Part shown: positions 1-11,303 of the stretch, piece by piece
How the letters are laid out: the number at the start of each line of letters is the position of its first letter
How positions within the stretch are numbered: position 1 is the first letter of the stretch
Position numbers and translations under genes: made by a program
From: Gammaproteobacteria bacterium
Lineage (GTDB): Bacteria; Pseudomonadota; Gammaproteobacteria; JABHGC01
Direction: 5' to 3'
DNA: 64,000 nucleotides
Assembly (NCBI GenBank): GCA_027077805.1
Contig: JALWTS010000048.1
Location: 1-64,000 of the forward strand
The notes under the pieces: model-generated
What the model was told of the DNA's origin: nothing
The model's database searches: none
The model's input: only the letters and a program-made list of their open reading frames with translations

Positions 1-1
1 T

Positions 2-1240
2 GGTTGGCATGAGTCTCGAATTCCAACCATTGCGAATATTGTGCCTGAAGCAGGTTTTTCTAAAATTACTGCAAAACTAAAACCTTATCTCAATATTCCG
101 ATTATTACGGCTAATCGTATTAATACCCCAGAATTAGCGGAAACCATTTTAAGCAAAAATTGGGCAGATGCGGTTTCAATGGCACGACCTTTACTCGCTG
201 ATCCCGATTTCGTGTTAAAAGCCAAGCAAAATAAAAGCAAACACATTAATATTTGTATTGCCTGCAATCAATCTTGTTTGGATCAAGTGTTTGTTGGCAA
301 ACAAGCCAGTTGTTTAGTCAATCCCATGGCAGGCTATGAAACTAAGTTAGTTTCGACAGTAACACCGCATCCTAAAAAAATTGCGGTTATTGGCTTAGGT
401 CCTGCTGGTTTAGCTTTTTGCATCACTGCCAGCCAACGAGGTCATCAACTGGTGGCATTTGAAGCAAAAGCTAAAATTGGTGGGCAATTTAATTTAGCAG
501 CAAAAATTCCAGGGAAACAAGTATTCCAACAAAGTCTGGATTACTTCAGACAACAATTACAGCATCCAAATATTCAACTCCATTTAGCAACGACACCTGT
601 CGCAAATGAATTACTATCGCAAAAATTTGATGCCATTGTTATTGCGACGGGTGTTAAACCACTATTACCAAACATTACAGGGATTAACCATGCTAATGTT
701 TTAAGCTATCAACAACTGTTAACCACTCAGCCAAAACTGCAATCTAAAATTGCAATTATGGGGGCTGGAGGGATTGGTTTTGATGTTTTAGCTTATTTAC
801 TTAAGCATCAATGGTTAGAAGCATGGGAATTAGATATCAATTTAAGGGGTGGTTTAAAAGCAAAACCTATAAGCACTACTAATCAAACAATTTATTTATT
901 ACAACGCAAAACGACAAAACTAGGCAAAGATTTAAGCAAAACCACGGGTTGGATTTTACGCCAGCTATTACAGCGTCCTGAGGTTATTGCGAAAACAGGC
1001 ATTAATTATCAAGCCATTAATGATCAAGGTTTGCTTATTCAAGATCAAAATAAAAATGAACAACAGCTATTTCTTGACCATATTATTGTCTGTGCAGGAC
1101 AACAATCCGTGCAACCATTTGCGAATGATTTTTATCAACAACATTCTGCCGTTTATAGCATTGGTGGTGCTAATTCAGTGAAAGGTTTAGATGCTGCAAT
1201 CGCAATTCGTCAAGGTGTGGAATTAGGTTTAAAAATATGA
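2..1240 (+). CDS. fadH: 2,4-dienoyl-CoA reductase (FadH), C-terminal part
   Basis: FadH reduces 2,4-dienoyl-CoA intermediates with NADPH during beta-oxidation of unsaturated fatty acids. The frame is open from base 2, so the start lies upstream; about 412 residues are present of a family length near 670. The first residues (GWHESRIPTIA) are the end of the Old-Yellow-Enzyme barrel. Next comes the [4Fe-4S] ligand set C-x2-C-x3-C-x11-C, seen as CIACNQSC and then a fourth Cys near base 308. The FAD/NAD-binding half follows, with the dinucleotide motifs GLGPAG and GAGGIGFD. The match to E. coli FadH around VSMARP-LAD and CIxCNQxCLD is strong. The GTG at base 41 is an internal codon and not a likely start. 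The gene runs towards the parS-like array and gyrB with no obvious terminator. A related NADH:flavin oxidoreductase of the same family is the alternative. Confidence 0.88.
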   Translation, partial: GWHESRIPTIANIVPEAGFSKITAKLKPYLNIPIITANRINTPELAETILSKNWADAVSMARPLLADPDFVLKAKQNKSKHINICIACNQSCLDQVFVGKQASCLVNPMAGYETKLVSTVTPHPKKIAVIGLGPAGLAFCITASQRGHQLVAFEAKAKIGGQFNLAAKIPGKQVFQQSLDYFRQQLQHPNIQLHLATTPVANELLSQKFDAIVIATGVKPLLPNITGINHANVLSYQQLLTTQPKLQSKIAIMGAGGIGFDVLAYLLKHQWLEAWELDINLRGGLKAKPISTTNQTIYLLQRKTTKLGKDLSKTTGWILRQLLQRPEVIAKTGINYQAINDQGLLIQDQNKNEQQLFLDHIIVCAGQQSVQPFANDFYQQHSAVYSIGGANSVKGLDAAIAIRQGVELGLKI

Positions 1241-1243
1241 GTA

Positions 1244-1859
1244 GTTTCATGTGAAACCATGTTTTTCACCTGATTAGAATGTCAATGTTTCACGTGAAAC
1301 CATGTTTTTCACCTGATTAGAATGTCAATGTTTCACGTGAAACCATGTTTTTCACCTGATTAGAATGTCAATGTTTCACGTGAAACCATGTTTTTCACCT
1401 GATTAGAATGTCAATGTTTCACGTGAAACCATGTTTTTCGCCTGATTAGAATGTCAATGTTTCACGTGAAACCATGTTTTTCACCTGATTAGAATGTCAA
1501 TGTTTCACGTGAAACCATGTTTTTCACCTGATTAGAATGTCAATGTTTCACGTGAAACCATGTTTTTTACCCGATTAGAATGTCAATGTTTCACGTGAAA
1601 CCATGTTTTTCGCCTGATTAGAATGTCAATGTTTCACGTGAAACCATGTTTTTCGCCTGATTAGAATATCAATGTTTCACGTGAAACCATGTTTTTCGCC
1701 TGATTAGAATGTCAATGTTTCACGTGAAACCATGTTTTTCACCTGATTAGAATATCAATGTTTCACGTGAAACCATGTTTTTCACCTGATTAGAATGTCG
1801 ATGTTTCATGTGAAACCATGTTTTTCACCTGATTAGAATGTCGATGTTTCATGTGAAAG
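1244..1859. repeat. Tandem array of 15 parS-like palindromes, 43-bp period
   Basis: The unit is the 14-bp palindrome GTTTCACGTGAAAC plus a 29-bp spacer that starts CATGTTTTTCACCTGATTAG. The central hexamers begin at 1248, 1291, 1334, 1377, 1420, 1463, 1506, 1549, 1592, 1635, 1678, 1721, 1764, 1807 and 1850, so the spacing is exactly 43 bp throughout. The twelve middle sites carry perfect CACGTG. The first and the last two carry CATGTG, so the edges are degenerate. Spacers differ only by point changes: CACCTG or CGCCTG, one TACCCG near 1569, and GTCAAT, ATCAAT or GTCGAT. Each core matches the bacterial chromosomal parS consensus (GTTnCACGTGAAAC). The array fills the whole gap between fadH and the gyrB promoter. 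A centromere-like ParB-loading site is inferred from the match; a different CACGTG-binding regulator is the alternative. Confidence 0.95.
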
Positions 1860-1865
1860 CAATTA

Positions 1866-1894
1866 TCTACAAGCCTTGAAAATAATGATATAAT
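1866..1894 (+). promoter_or_regulatory. Possible gyrB promoter
   Basis: A TATAAT -10 hexamer sits at 1889-1894, 31 bases before the gyrB ATG. The -35 region near 1866-1871 is poor. It begins only about 7 bases after the last parS-like palindrome, so a protein bound to the array could affect RNA polymerase here. A good ribosome site (AAAGGTGG, 1912-1919) follows. Confidence 0.4.
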
Positions 1895-1913
1895 AATCGC
1901 TTCTCTTAGCTAA

Positions 1914-4334
<2,421 letters not shown>

Positions 4335-4425
4335 TATTTTAGTCTGCTAAGCTAGTAGCTTATATTGCCTAAAAAGTGGCAGTTAATCTATCTTTTGTTG
4401 ATGATTGTGCCACAAGTAAGCCTTG

Positions 4426-5292
4426 TTAATTCTTAAGCCAAACTAAACGGAAGCCAGTATAAACATCTTTTTCATTGGGATAAGCACGATGACGATCGGC
4501 ACTACGCAATCGTCTTGGCGTGCTACTCGCCCAACTGCCACCACGAATACTAATTCGTTGATTTGGCTTTAGAACATCAGCATTAATACATTGCTGTTCT
4601 GATCCTTGGTAATCTTTGTCATAAAGCGAACAAGTCCACTCCCATACATTACCCAACATATCATACAGTCCAAAAGGATTGGCAGGAAATTCACCGACTT
4701 TCGCCATGCCTTTAATATCATCACCACAATAATGACGATAACAATTCATTTGTTGCTTAACTAATTCATTGCCCCAATAATAACGAGTCGTCGTATTCGC
4801 TCTCACCGCATATTCCCATTCCGCCTCAGTCGGTAAGCGAAATTGTTGCCCCGTTTTTTGTTGCAGTTTCTGAATAAATGATTGAATATCATACCAAGAG
4901 ACTTCCGTTATTGGATGTTTAGGATGAAGTTGTTTGTAAGCAGGACTTTCACCCATTATTTGCTCCCATTGTGCTTGGCTTACTTCATATTGTCCCATCC
5001 AAATATCTTGCTTTAAACATACGGAGTGTTGTCGCTCATCCGCTTCAGTCCAACGATCACTGCTGGGACTTCCCATTATATAACAAGATTTTTCTAATTG
5101 GACAAAGGGCATTTTGGTTATAGGTTCAATAAATTTATGTGTTGGTATTTGTGCTTGCGTTTCATTGATAACATTATCCGATTGAGCCTTATATTTCAAA
5201 TAAACCGCTAGTGTGACACTCGCAAGCAAAAATAAAATAACAATTGCTAACTGAATTTGAATACTGTTTTTTGGGGCGTTTTGATGATTCAT
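4426..5292 (-). CDS. SUMF1/FGE-fold protein, membrane anchored, lacks the FGE cysteines
   Basis: The protein has 288 residues. An N-terminal transmembrane anchor (about residues 12-31) is followed by a formylglycine-generating-enzyme-type fold: MGSPSSD, the EVSQAQWEQIMG and PTEAEWEYA motifs, LYDMLGNVWEWT, RGGSWASS and a C-terminal TGFRLV. These are hallmarks of the SUMF1 family. True formylglycine-generating enzymes carry a redox cysteine pair after the GGS motif. Here that stretch reads RGGSWASSTPRRLRSADRHR, with no Cys, so sulfatase activation is unlikely. Many bacterial members of this fold have other or unknown roles. The start ATG overlaps the stop of the DUF4340 gene by 4 bases, so it is the last gene of the gld-like ABC operon. 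An extracytoplasmic accessory or binding role is inferred. Confidence 0.85.
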   Translation of the reverse strand: MNHQNAPKNSIQIQLAIVILFLLASVTLAVYLKYKAQSDNVINETQAQIPTHKFIEPITKMPFVQLEKSCYIMGSPSSDRWTEADERQHSVCLKQDIWMGQYEVSQAQWEQIMGESPAYKQLHPKHPITEVSWYDIQSFIQKLQQKTGQQFRLPTEAEWEYAVRANTTTRYYWGNELVKQQMNCYRHYCGDDIKGMAKVGEFPANPFGLYDMLGNVWEWTCSLYDKDYQGSEQQCINADVLKPNQRISIRGGSWASSTPRRLRSADRHRAYPNEKDVYTGFRLVWLKN

Positions 5293-6173
5293 GGCGATAT
5301 TTGATCACTATCAGTACTTGTTTTTTTAGTTAAGGTTAATAAAGTTTGTTGTAACTGTTCAGGCAAATAATATTCTAATCTTGAATCTAAATTTACTAAT
5401 ACTAACGGTTGTTGACTTTTAATCGCAAATTTAAGTGTTTGCTGAGGTTGTTGTAGCTTGATAATAATATCAGGTTTTAATTCTTCATTTGCTTGAGCTT
5501 GATAAGCCGTAATTCTAATCGCACGTGCATATTGCCATTGATTAATGAAATCGGCTATCGCATCTGTGGCATAATCTTGAGGATTAGGCGTAACTTGCCA
5601 TTGTTGTTGTTGTTTGTTTAAGGTGAATTTCGGTAGTTGTAATTGTTCTAATATAATGGGGGCAGGGGGTAATAATTTTAAATCAATATAATTATAAAAA
5701 TCGGTATTAATATCACTAAAAAATCGAGTATTAATCATATGCAAAGTATGACCAATTTTGACATAGTGTCGTTGCTTTAATGCTTCCGCATGACCAAATA
5801 TAATTTCAGTTTGGTTAAGTTGTAACTTTGCTTGAGCAGGTTCTAAACCAAATTTGCTAATATCTTCGGAATTTAAACGGTAATTACCATAACTATCCGT
5901 ATTGACGATATCAAGTAACATTCCGATTTTGATATTATTGGCTAAAAATCGTTTGGGTTGCGTAATCAACCATTGTTGATTTTGTTTTTCTAAAGTAAAG
6001 GCTTGATGTTGATTTGGCGTAATAATAATTTTTGTAATCTCATCTTTCGTTAAATGAGTTAAAGGAATGCTTGATTTAACTTGAGATTGATTTTCTGGTA
6101 ATACAAACGCAATACCCCCTAAAACCATGACTAAAACTAATAATCCAAGATTTAACCAATGACGTTTGTGCAT
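5289..6173 (-). CDS. DUF4340 domain protein of the gld-like ABC operon
   Basis: The protein has 294 residues, one N-terminal transmembrane segment (about 8-24), and then a periplasmic region of beta-rich repeats. Typical DUF4340 features are phrases such as ITKIIITPN, WLITQPKRFLAN, a YRLNSEDISKFGLEPA block and an FGHAEALKQRHYVK block; these recur in proteins encoded after GldG-like ABC transporter subunits. The biochemical role of the family is not known. The gene starts 2 bases after the gldG-like stop and overlaps the SUMF1-fold gene, so it is co-transcribed in the order ATPase, permease, GldG-like, DUF4340, SUMF1-fold. A function as the periplasmic part of an exporter is inferred from context. 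Confidence 0.8.
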   Translation of the reverse strand: MHKRHWLNLGLLVLVMVLGGIAFVLPENQSQVKSSIPLTHLTKDEITKIIITPNQHQAFTLEKQNQQWLITQPKRFLANNIKIGMLLDIVNTDSYGNYRLNSEDISKFGLEPAQAKLQLNQTEIIFGHAEALKQRHYVKIGHTLHMINTRFFSDINTDFYNYIDLKLLPPAPIILEQLQLPKFTLNKQQQQWQVTPNPQDYATDAIADFINQWQYARAIRITAYQAQANEELKPDIIIKLQQPQQTLKFAIKSQQPLVLVNLDSRLEYYLPEQLQQTLLTLTKKTSTDSDQISP

Positions 6174-6174
6174 A

Positions 6175-7539
6175 TCACCGTCTCCGCCGTTGCATCCAAA
6201 TGCTAATTCCGATACCTAATAATATTAAGGGAATCCCAAATAATAAGCCATATCGACCAATGGGATAGGCCAAAAAAGACAAATGTAACTGCGTATCTTT
6301 GGCAATTTTGGCAGGAATTTGTAAAAATCTATCGTTGCTTAATAACCACTGCACCAGTTTATAAGCGAGATCTAAATTGCTTCCATTATCTAAATACCTA
6401 TTTGCAATAAAATCACTATCACCAATGACAATAATACGTTGTTGCTGTTCTTGCTCTTCATTTTCAAGCATATGGGTAATCGCATAGCCTAAGGTTAAAG
6501 GGCCTGCAACTTCCTCAGTGTTTTCATTAAATTCAATACTACCTTTAATTTCGCCAGTTTCTGTCCAAGATTGTTGTAAAGTTTGTAGTAAAGCTGTTGC
6601 TTCCCAAGTATCATTAGGTGCTGTCCATTCTAATGCGGCTGCTTGGGGAAATAGGGTTAATGTTTCTAAGTCTTGGACAATGGGGTGAAATGGGTATTGG
6701 GTAATCAATGCGATGGCAGGATCGGCAATATTAAAATATTGGGTAGTCGCATCAACAATGACTCCAGGTAATATTTTTATACCCATAGATTTGGCTATTT
6801 CTTCTAAGCCATGAAGCGAACTATTTGCTTCTAATAACCACAATAAGTTACCCCCTTTTGCCAAATACTGCTGAATTTTGACGACTTCACCAGGTAAAAT
6901 ACTGGTTTTAGGATCCGCAATGACTAATAACTGTACATTATCGGCAATATCTCCTAAGGTGATTAAATTTAAAGCACTGGCGTTAATACCTTTCGTCTTT
7001 AAATACTCTACAAAACGTTGATAATCATAATTACGTTGTTTATCAGGTGCACGCTCACCATGTCCTGATAAGAAGGCAATGGTATTATTCTGTTGTTGCA
7101 CTAAGCGTTGCAAAGCATTACTGACTGATTGCTCGGTAAGACTTTTAACATTTTCTTGCCGACCTTGATATGCCATCACCAATTCACCTTCCGCCGTTAC
7201 CTTAAAGTTTCTTACCTTGTCAGGATTGATATAGGGATCGACAAAAGCAATGCTAATATCTGGTTTCACCCTGATATAACGTTCAAGAAAGCTTGTGATT
7301 TGTTTTTTCAGTTCTTTATTACCAACAAAAACCGAAATATTAATAGGCTCTTCTATTTGTTGCAGTAGTTGAACACTTGCCTCGGATAAGGTATGGCTAT
7401 TTTCTGCGGTCCAATCCGCTTGAAAAGTATAGCGATGACTAAACCATGCAATTAGGCTAATCACACTCAAAAATAATACGAAAAAAATAATATTTTGAAC
7501 ATAAAATTTATTGATAAGGGTATTAAAATTTTGCATCAT
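6175..7539 (-). CDS. GldG-like ABC transporter auxiliary protein
   Basis: The protein has 454 residues with a transmembrane segment at each end (about 16-34 and 424-443) and a large extracytoplasmic middle, the layout of the GldG / ABC-type uncharacterized transport family. Seen motifs are the opening FVGNKELKKQITSFLERY and FVDPYINPDK region, the FLSGHGERAP motif found in nearly all members, and a late VIGDSDFIANRYLDN. In Flavobacterium, GldG works with GldA and GldF in gliding motility and secretion. In gammaproteobacteria the substrate is unknown. It lies 6 bases downstream of the permease gene. The family assignment is firm; the role is inferred. Confidence 0.88.
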   Translation of the reverse strand: MMQNFNTLINKFYVQNIIFFVLFLSVISLIAWFSHRYTFQADWTAENSHTLSEASVQLLQQIEEPINISVFVGNKELKKQITSFLERYIRVKPDISIAFVDPYINPDKVRNFKVTAEGELVMAYQGRQENVKSLTEQSVSNALQRLVQQQNNTIAFLSGHGERAPDKQRNYDYQRFVEYLKTKGINASALNLITLGDIADNVQLLVIADPKTSILPGEVVKIQQYLAKGGNLLWLLEANSSLHGLEEIAKSMGIKILPGVIVDATTQYFNIADPAIALITQYPFHPIVQDLETLTLFPQAAALEWTAPNDTWEATALLQTLQQSWTETGEIKGSIEFNENTEEVAGPLTLGYAITHMLENEEQEQQQRIIVIGDSDFIANRYLDNGSNLDLAYKLVQWLLSNDRFLQIPAKIAKDTQLHLSFLAYPIGRYGLLFGIPLILLGIGISIWMQRRRR

Positions 7540-7545
7540 ACAATC

Positions 7546-8286
7546 CTAAGCTTGTAAACGATGATTATCAAGATGACGAATACTTAAGCCTAAAAAGCCT
7601 ACATCAATTAATAAATAATAAATCACATCATCACTACGAAATAAACCTTGGAGTAGGGCATCATAATGATTGAGGATTGATATCCAAGCGAATAACCCTG
7701 ACGCATATTCAGCACTGCCTGCCGCCCAATCAATAATCCATAATAATAGTAGTGCTCCAAATGTTGTTACACCTGCAATTGTGGGTTGTTCCGTCAAGGT
7801 GGATAAATATAAGCCAATCGCAGCAAATGCTGACAATAATAGCATTACCGCAAGTAAGCATGCCAATAACCGCCCCCAATCTAATGCGGTACCTGATACC
7901 CACAATGACAATGGCATTAATGAAATTAAAGCTAACATGACGACAAAAAATAACAAAATACCAAGATATTTGCCCAAAATAATTTCCGTGATAGAGACAG
8001 GTGCCGACAACAATAAATTCAGAGTTTTATTGCGTTTTTCTTCACTTATCAAACGCATTGTAATCAATGGTGAAACCAATAATAAAATAATTGCCGCATC
8101 CCCATACATTGGTGCAATCAGTAAATCAGTTACGCCATTCACACCATTTTGTCTTAAAGGATACGTTCCTAAACCAATTTCCAAAAACAAATAGCCAAGC
8201 AATAATTGGATCACGGCCAAAATCACCCATGCTAATGGCGATAAAAATAAACTTCGTAGTTCTTTTAAAGCAATTATTACAATCAT
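7546..8286 (-). CDS. ABC-2 type permease, GldF-like
   Basis: The protein has 246 residues with six hydrophobic segments. It begins with the characteristic IALKELRSLFLSPLAWVILA and has the conserved RLISEEKRNKTLNLLLSAPV loop after the second helix, both typical of ABC-2 permeases next to GldG proteins. It forms the membrane pore of the exporter driven by the upstream ATPase. Its ATG overlaps the ATPase stop by 4 bases, indicating translational coupling. The exported substrate cannot be read from sequence. Confidence 0.9.
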   Translation of the reverse strand: MIVIIALKELRSLFLSPLAWVILAVIQLLLGYLFLEIGLGTYPLRQNGVNGVTDLLIAPMYGDAAIILLLVSPLITMRLISEEKRNKTLNLLLSAPVSITEIILGKYLGILLFFVVMLALISLMPLSLWVSGTALDWGRLLACLLAVMLLLSAFAAIGLYLSTLTEQPTIAGVTTFGALLLLWIIDWAAGSAEYASGLFAWISILNHYDALLQGLFRSDDVIYYLLIDVGFLGLSIRHLDNHRLQA

Positions 8287-9245
8287 TCCCTATCCTTTTG
8301 CATTAAAACCTTAGCATCATTGCCACTGACTAAATCCACAAAAATTTGTTCTAAAGATTGTTGTTTTGGTGTCATTTCAATTAATTCCCAATCACGATTT
8401 AAACTGGTTTGCATAATATAACTTAAAACTTCAGGCTGATTGTTTTCAAAATGACAACGGAATTTCCCTGATGCCTCTAATTCTGCATGAATTACCCCAT
8501 TAAGCTCTAATAACTCCTTGAGTTTGGGCGGACTGCGAAAACCAAGCACATAATCCTGAACATTATCAATATTCGTTTGCAACTGGCTCACTTGAGCATT
8601 GAAAATTAATTGCCCCTGATGAATCACTTGTACATGAGTACAAGTTGCTTGTACTTCAGGTAAAATATGGGTAGATAAAATCACACCATGTTCTTGTCCT
8701 AGTTCAGTGATGAGTTTTCTAATCTCCATAATTTGCACAGGGTCTAAACCAACGGTAGGTTCATCCAAAATAATCACTTCGGGGGAATGAATAATTGCTT
8801 GAGCAATGCCTACTCGTTGTTTATAGCCCTTGGACAAATTATTAATCAAACGTTGTCCCGTTTGTCCTAAACCACAACGTTGTTTTGCAGTATCTACTGC
8901 AGATTTAACCTTGCTTGTGGCAATGCGGTGTAATTTCGCACAATAAGTCAAATATTCATCTACACTTAATTCATGATACAAAGGTGGCTGTTCTGGTAAA
9001 AACCCTAATCTCATTTTGGCATCTTTAGGCTGTTCTTTTAAATCAATGCCAGAAATAAAAATCTCACCTGAGCTTGGTGCTAAATTACCTGCAATCATCT
9101 GCATAGTGGTTGATTTACCTGCACCATTTAGACCTAAAAAACCTAAAATTTCACCTTTATTTAAGCTAAAGTTGACATTATTGACGGCACATTGTTTGCT
9201 GTAATAACGATAAAGGTTCTTTACTTCAATTAATCTATTTTCCAT
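8283..9245 (-). CDS. ABC transporter ATP-binding protein, GldA-like
   Basis: This 320-residue ATPase has Walker A GLNGAGKST (about 39-47), Q-loop LPEQPPLY, signature LSKGYKQRVG, Walker B VIILDEPTVGLDP and an H-loop in LSTHILPE. After the nucleotide-binding domain there is a C-terminal extension of about 90 residues, common in GldA/CcmA-like export ATPases. It is the first gene of a five-gene minus-strand operon (8283 down to 4426) and powers the GldF-like permease. The divergent cysK lies about 100 bases away, so the promoters of both lie near 9246-9330. Confidence 0.92.
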   Translation of the reverse strand: MENRLIEVKNLYRYYSKQCAVNNVNFSLNKGEILGFLGLNGAGKSTTMQMIAGNLAPSSGEIFISGIDLKEQPKDAKMRLGFLPEQPPLYHELSVDEYLTYCAKLHRIATSKVKSAVDTAKQRCGLGQTGQRLINNLSKGYKQRVGIAQAIIHSPEVIILDEPTVGLDPVQIMEIRKLITELGQEHGVILSTHILPEVQATCTHVQVIHQGQLIFNAQVSQLQTNIDNVQDYVLGFRSPPKLKELLELNGVIHAELEASGKFRCHFENNQPEVLSYIMQTSLNRDWELIEMTPKQQSLEQIFVDLVSGNDAKVLMQKDRE

Positions 9246-9342
9246 AATATATCAGCAACAATAAAACTTTAGCATATTGTACCGATTCATGGATAGAGTG
9301 CAATATCAAAAATACAGAAAAGAAAGAGGAAAGAGGATGCTC

Positions 9343-10320
9343 ATGAGTGATAACTATACACCTTCATTAGTTACGAATGGACGAGGTAAAATTTACGATA
9401 CGATTGCCGATACTGTCGGTGATACGCCATTGGTTCGCTTAAATAAATTAGCAAAAGACAGCGGCTGTGTGGCTGATATTGCCTTAAAACTTGAATTTTT
9501 TAATCCTTTAGCCAGTGTTAAAGATAGACTAGCCTATGGTATGATTGAAGCGGCTGAACTTTCAGGGCAAATCAATTCAAATTCCGTGCTAGTCGAAGCA
9601 ACCTCAGGAAACACAGGGATTGCCTTAGCCTTTATTTGTGCTGCTAAAGCGTATCCTTTAATCTTAACCATGCCTGAAAGTATGTCGCTAGAACGTCGTA
9701 AAATGTTAAAGTTCTTAGGGGCAAAATTGGAATTAACCCCTGCGGCCAAAGGCATGAAAGGTGCAATCGCAAGAGCGGATGACATTGTTGCAGAAAATCC
9801 TAATGCCATTTTAATGCAACAATTTTCCAATCCTGCTAATCCTGCGATTCATCGTAGCACTACTGCCAATGAAATCTGGAATGATACCCAAGGTCAAGTA
9901 GATGTGATTGTAACAGGTGTGGGGACCGGTGGCACGATTACAGGTTGTGCTCAAGTAATAAAAGCTAAAAAACCTGAAATAAAAATTGTTGCGATTGAAC
10001 CCACTAGTAGTCCAGTATTATCAGGTGGTGAAGCAGGTTCCCACCGCATTCAAGGTATTGGTGCGGGATTTGTTCCCGATATTTTAGTCACGGATTTAAT
10101 TGATGAAGTGATAAAAATTGATGATCAAGAAGCCTTTGAGATTGCACAAAAAGTCGCAAGAACTGACGGCATTCCTGCGGGGATTTCCTCCGGTGCTACC
10201 ATAGCAGCCGCCTTAAAAATCGGTCAACGTCCTGAAATGAAAGGAAAATTAATTGTAGTTATTGTCGCATCATTTGCAGAACGTTATTTATCAACCGATT
10301 TGTTTAATTTTCCTGATTAA
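9343..10320 (+). CDS. cysK: Cysteine synthase A (O-acetylserine sulfhydrylase)
   Basis: This PLP enzyme makes L-cysteine from O-acetylserine and sulfide. From ATG 9343 it has 325 residues. Seen are the PLP lysine motif NPLASVKDR, the TSGNTG phosphate/substrate loop, GTGGT, and the C-terminal GISSGA. The frame is open further upstream, but ATG 9343 has AGAGG six bases ahead. ATG 9337, two codons earlier, is served by an equally spaced AGAGG and is a real alternative. A single-gene unit is likely, with rpiA convergent downstream. In a sulfur oxidiser the enzyme also uses up internal sulfide. CysM is less likely given the length and motif set. Confidence 0.93.
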   Translation: MSDNYTPSLVTNGRGKIYDTIADTVGDTPLVRLNKLAKDSGCVADIALKLEFFNPLASVKDRLAYGMIEAAELSGQINSNSVLVEATSGNTGIALAFICAAKAYPLILTMPESMSLERRKMLKFLGAKLELTPAAKGMKGAIARADDIVAENPNAILMQQFSNPANPAIHRSTTANEIWNDTQGQVDVIVTGVGTGGTITGCAQVIKAKKPEIKIVAIEPTSSPVLSGGEAGSHRIQGIGAGFVPDILVTDLIDEVIKIDDQEAFEIAQKVARTDGIPAGISSGATIAAALKIGQRPEMKGKLIVVIVASFAERYLSTDLFNFPD

Positions 10321-10337
10321 TCGGATGTTATCACAAT

Positions 10338-10364
10338 GTTTGTCCATAAAACTTACCGACAAAC
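10338..10364 (+). terminator. Weak hairpin after cysK
   Basis: GTTTGTC (10338-10344) pairs with GACAAAC (10358-10364) across a 13-base loop, followed by a short AT-rich tail. It lies between the convergent cysK and rpiA genes. It is only 7 base pairs and has no strong T-run, so the call is tentative. Confidence 0.35.
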
Positions 10365-10449
10365 TTTATATGGAAACGATACTTTTAAGCTGTTGTTGTT
10401 TCTTCTGACCTGCGCTTTGTTAAGGTGAGTGCTGTTATGACCAGTTAAA

Positions 10450-11097
10450 TCATTTAATGATATCAATGCCTTGATCACTACCTAACAACAAAATATCCGC
10501 AGGACGTACCGCAAATAAACCCACAGTAACAATGCCAGGAATTTTATTTAATGCCATTTCCATGACGACCGGATCGAGAATTTCAAGATTATGCACGTCT
10601 AAAATTTGATTACCATTATCCGTAATAAAGCCTTCACGCCAAATCGGTTTACCGCCATGTTTGACTAATTCTCTCGCCACAAAACTTCTCGCCATTGGAA
10701 TGACTTCAATCGGCAATGGAAATTTACCCAAGACATCAACTTTTTTACTGCTATCTGCAATACATACAAAAGTTTTGCTGGCACCTGCAATAATTTTTTC
10801 CCGAGTTAAGGCACCACCACCTCCCTTAATTAAATGCAAATGGGCATTACTTTCATCCGCACCATCGACATACACATCTAAATCACCCACATTATTTAAA
10901 TCCAACACTGGAATACCGATTTTTTTTAAACGCTCTGTTGATGCTTCAGAGCTTGATACTGCACCATCTAACTGAGATTTAACATCTGCTAAATATTCAA
11001 TAAAATAATTAACCGTTGAACCTGTGCCTACGCCAATGATCGAGACATTTTTAATATAATCCATTGCTGCTTGGGCTGCTTTTTGTTTATTATTCAT
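10450..11097 (-). CDS. rpiA: Ribose-5-phosphate isomerase A
   Basis: RpiA interconverts ribose 5-phosphate and ribulose 5-phosphate in the pentose phosphate and Calvin pathways. The length of 215 residues is normal (E. coli 219). Motifs seen are the phosphate loop GVGTGSTV (about 22-29), the catalytic-acid region DVYVDGADE, and [12 protein letters not shown]. It is convergent to cysK and divergent from petA; the 200 bases up to petA hold promoters for both. It appears to stand alone. Confidence 0.95.
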   Translation of the reverse strand: MNNKQKAAQAAMDYIKNVSIIGVGTGSTVNYFIEYLADVKSQLDGAVSSSEASTERLKKIGIPVLDLNNVGDLDVYVDGADESNAHLHLIKGGGGALTREKIIAGASKTFVCIADSSKKVDVLGKFPLPIEVIPMARSFVARELVKHGGKPIWREGFITDNGNQILDVHNLEILDPVVMEMALNKIPGIVTVGLFAVRPADILLLGSDQGIDIIK

Positions 11098-11303
11098 ATA
11101 AAATAACCTCTGTCTGCTTCTTTGATTTTTTTGTAATCATAGCCGTTGCTATGGTAAATGTCATCTTTGAATTAAGTGATTAATTAGTTTTGGTAAATCG
11201 CTCATTTTTGGGTTTCCTTAATATCTTTGTGGTGTTACAATGCCACCAGCGATTTTCTTAGTAAAAATTCTTGAAATGATAACAAGATAAAGTGAGGATT
11301 TTG

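Noticed and set aside
41-1240. Start of the first gene at GTG 41
   Set aside because: The frame is open to base 2 and the residues before it (GWHESRIPTIA) are conserved in FadH, so the true start is upstream of the window.
1244-1859. CRISPR array
   Set aside because: The spacers are almost identical and the repeat is a perfect short palindrome with a fixed 43-bp unit; no cas gene is near. It is a direct tandem repeat.
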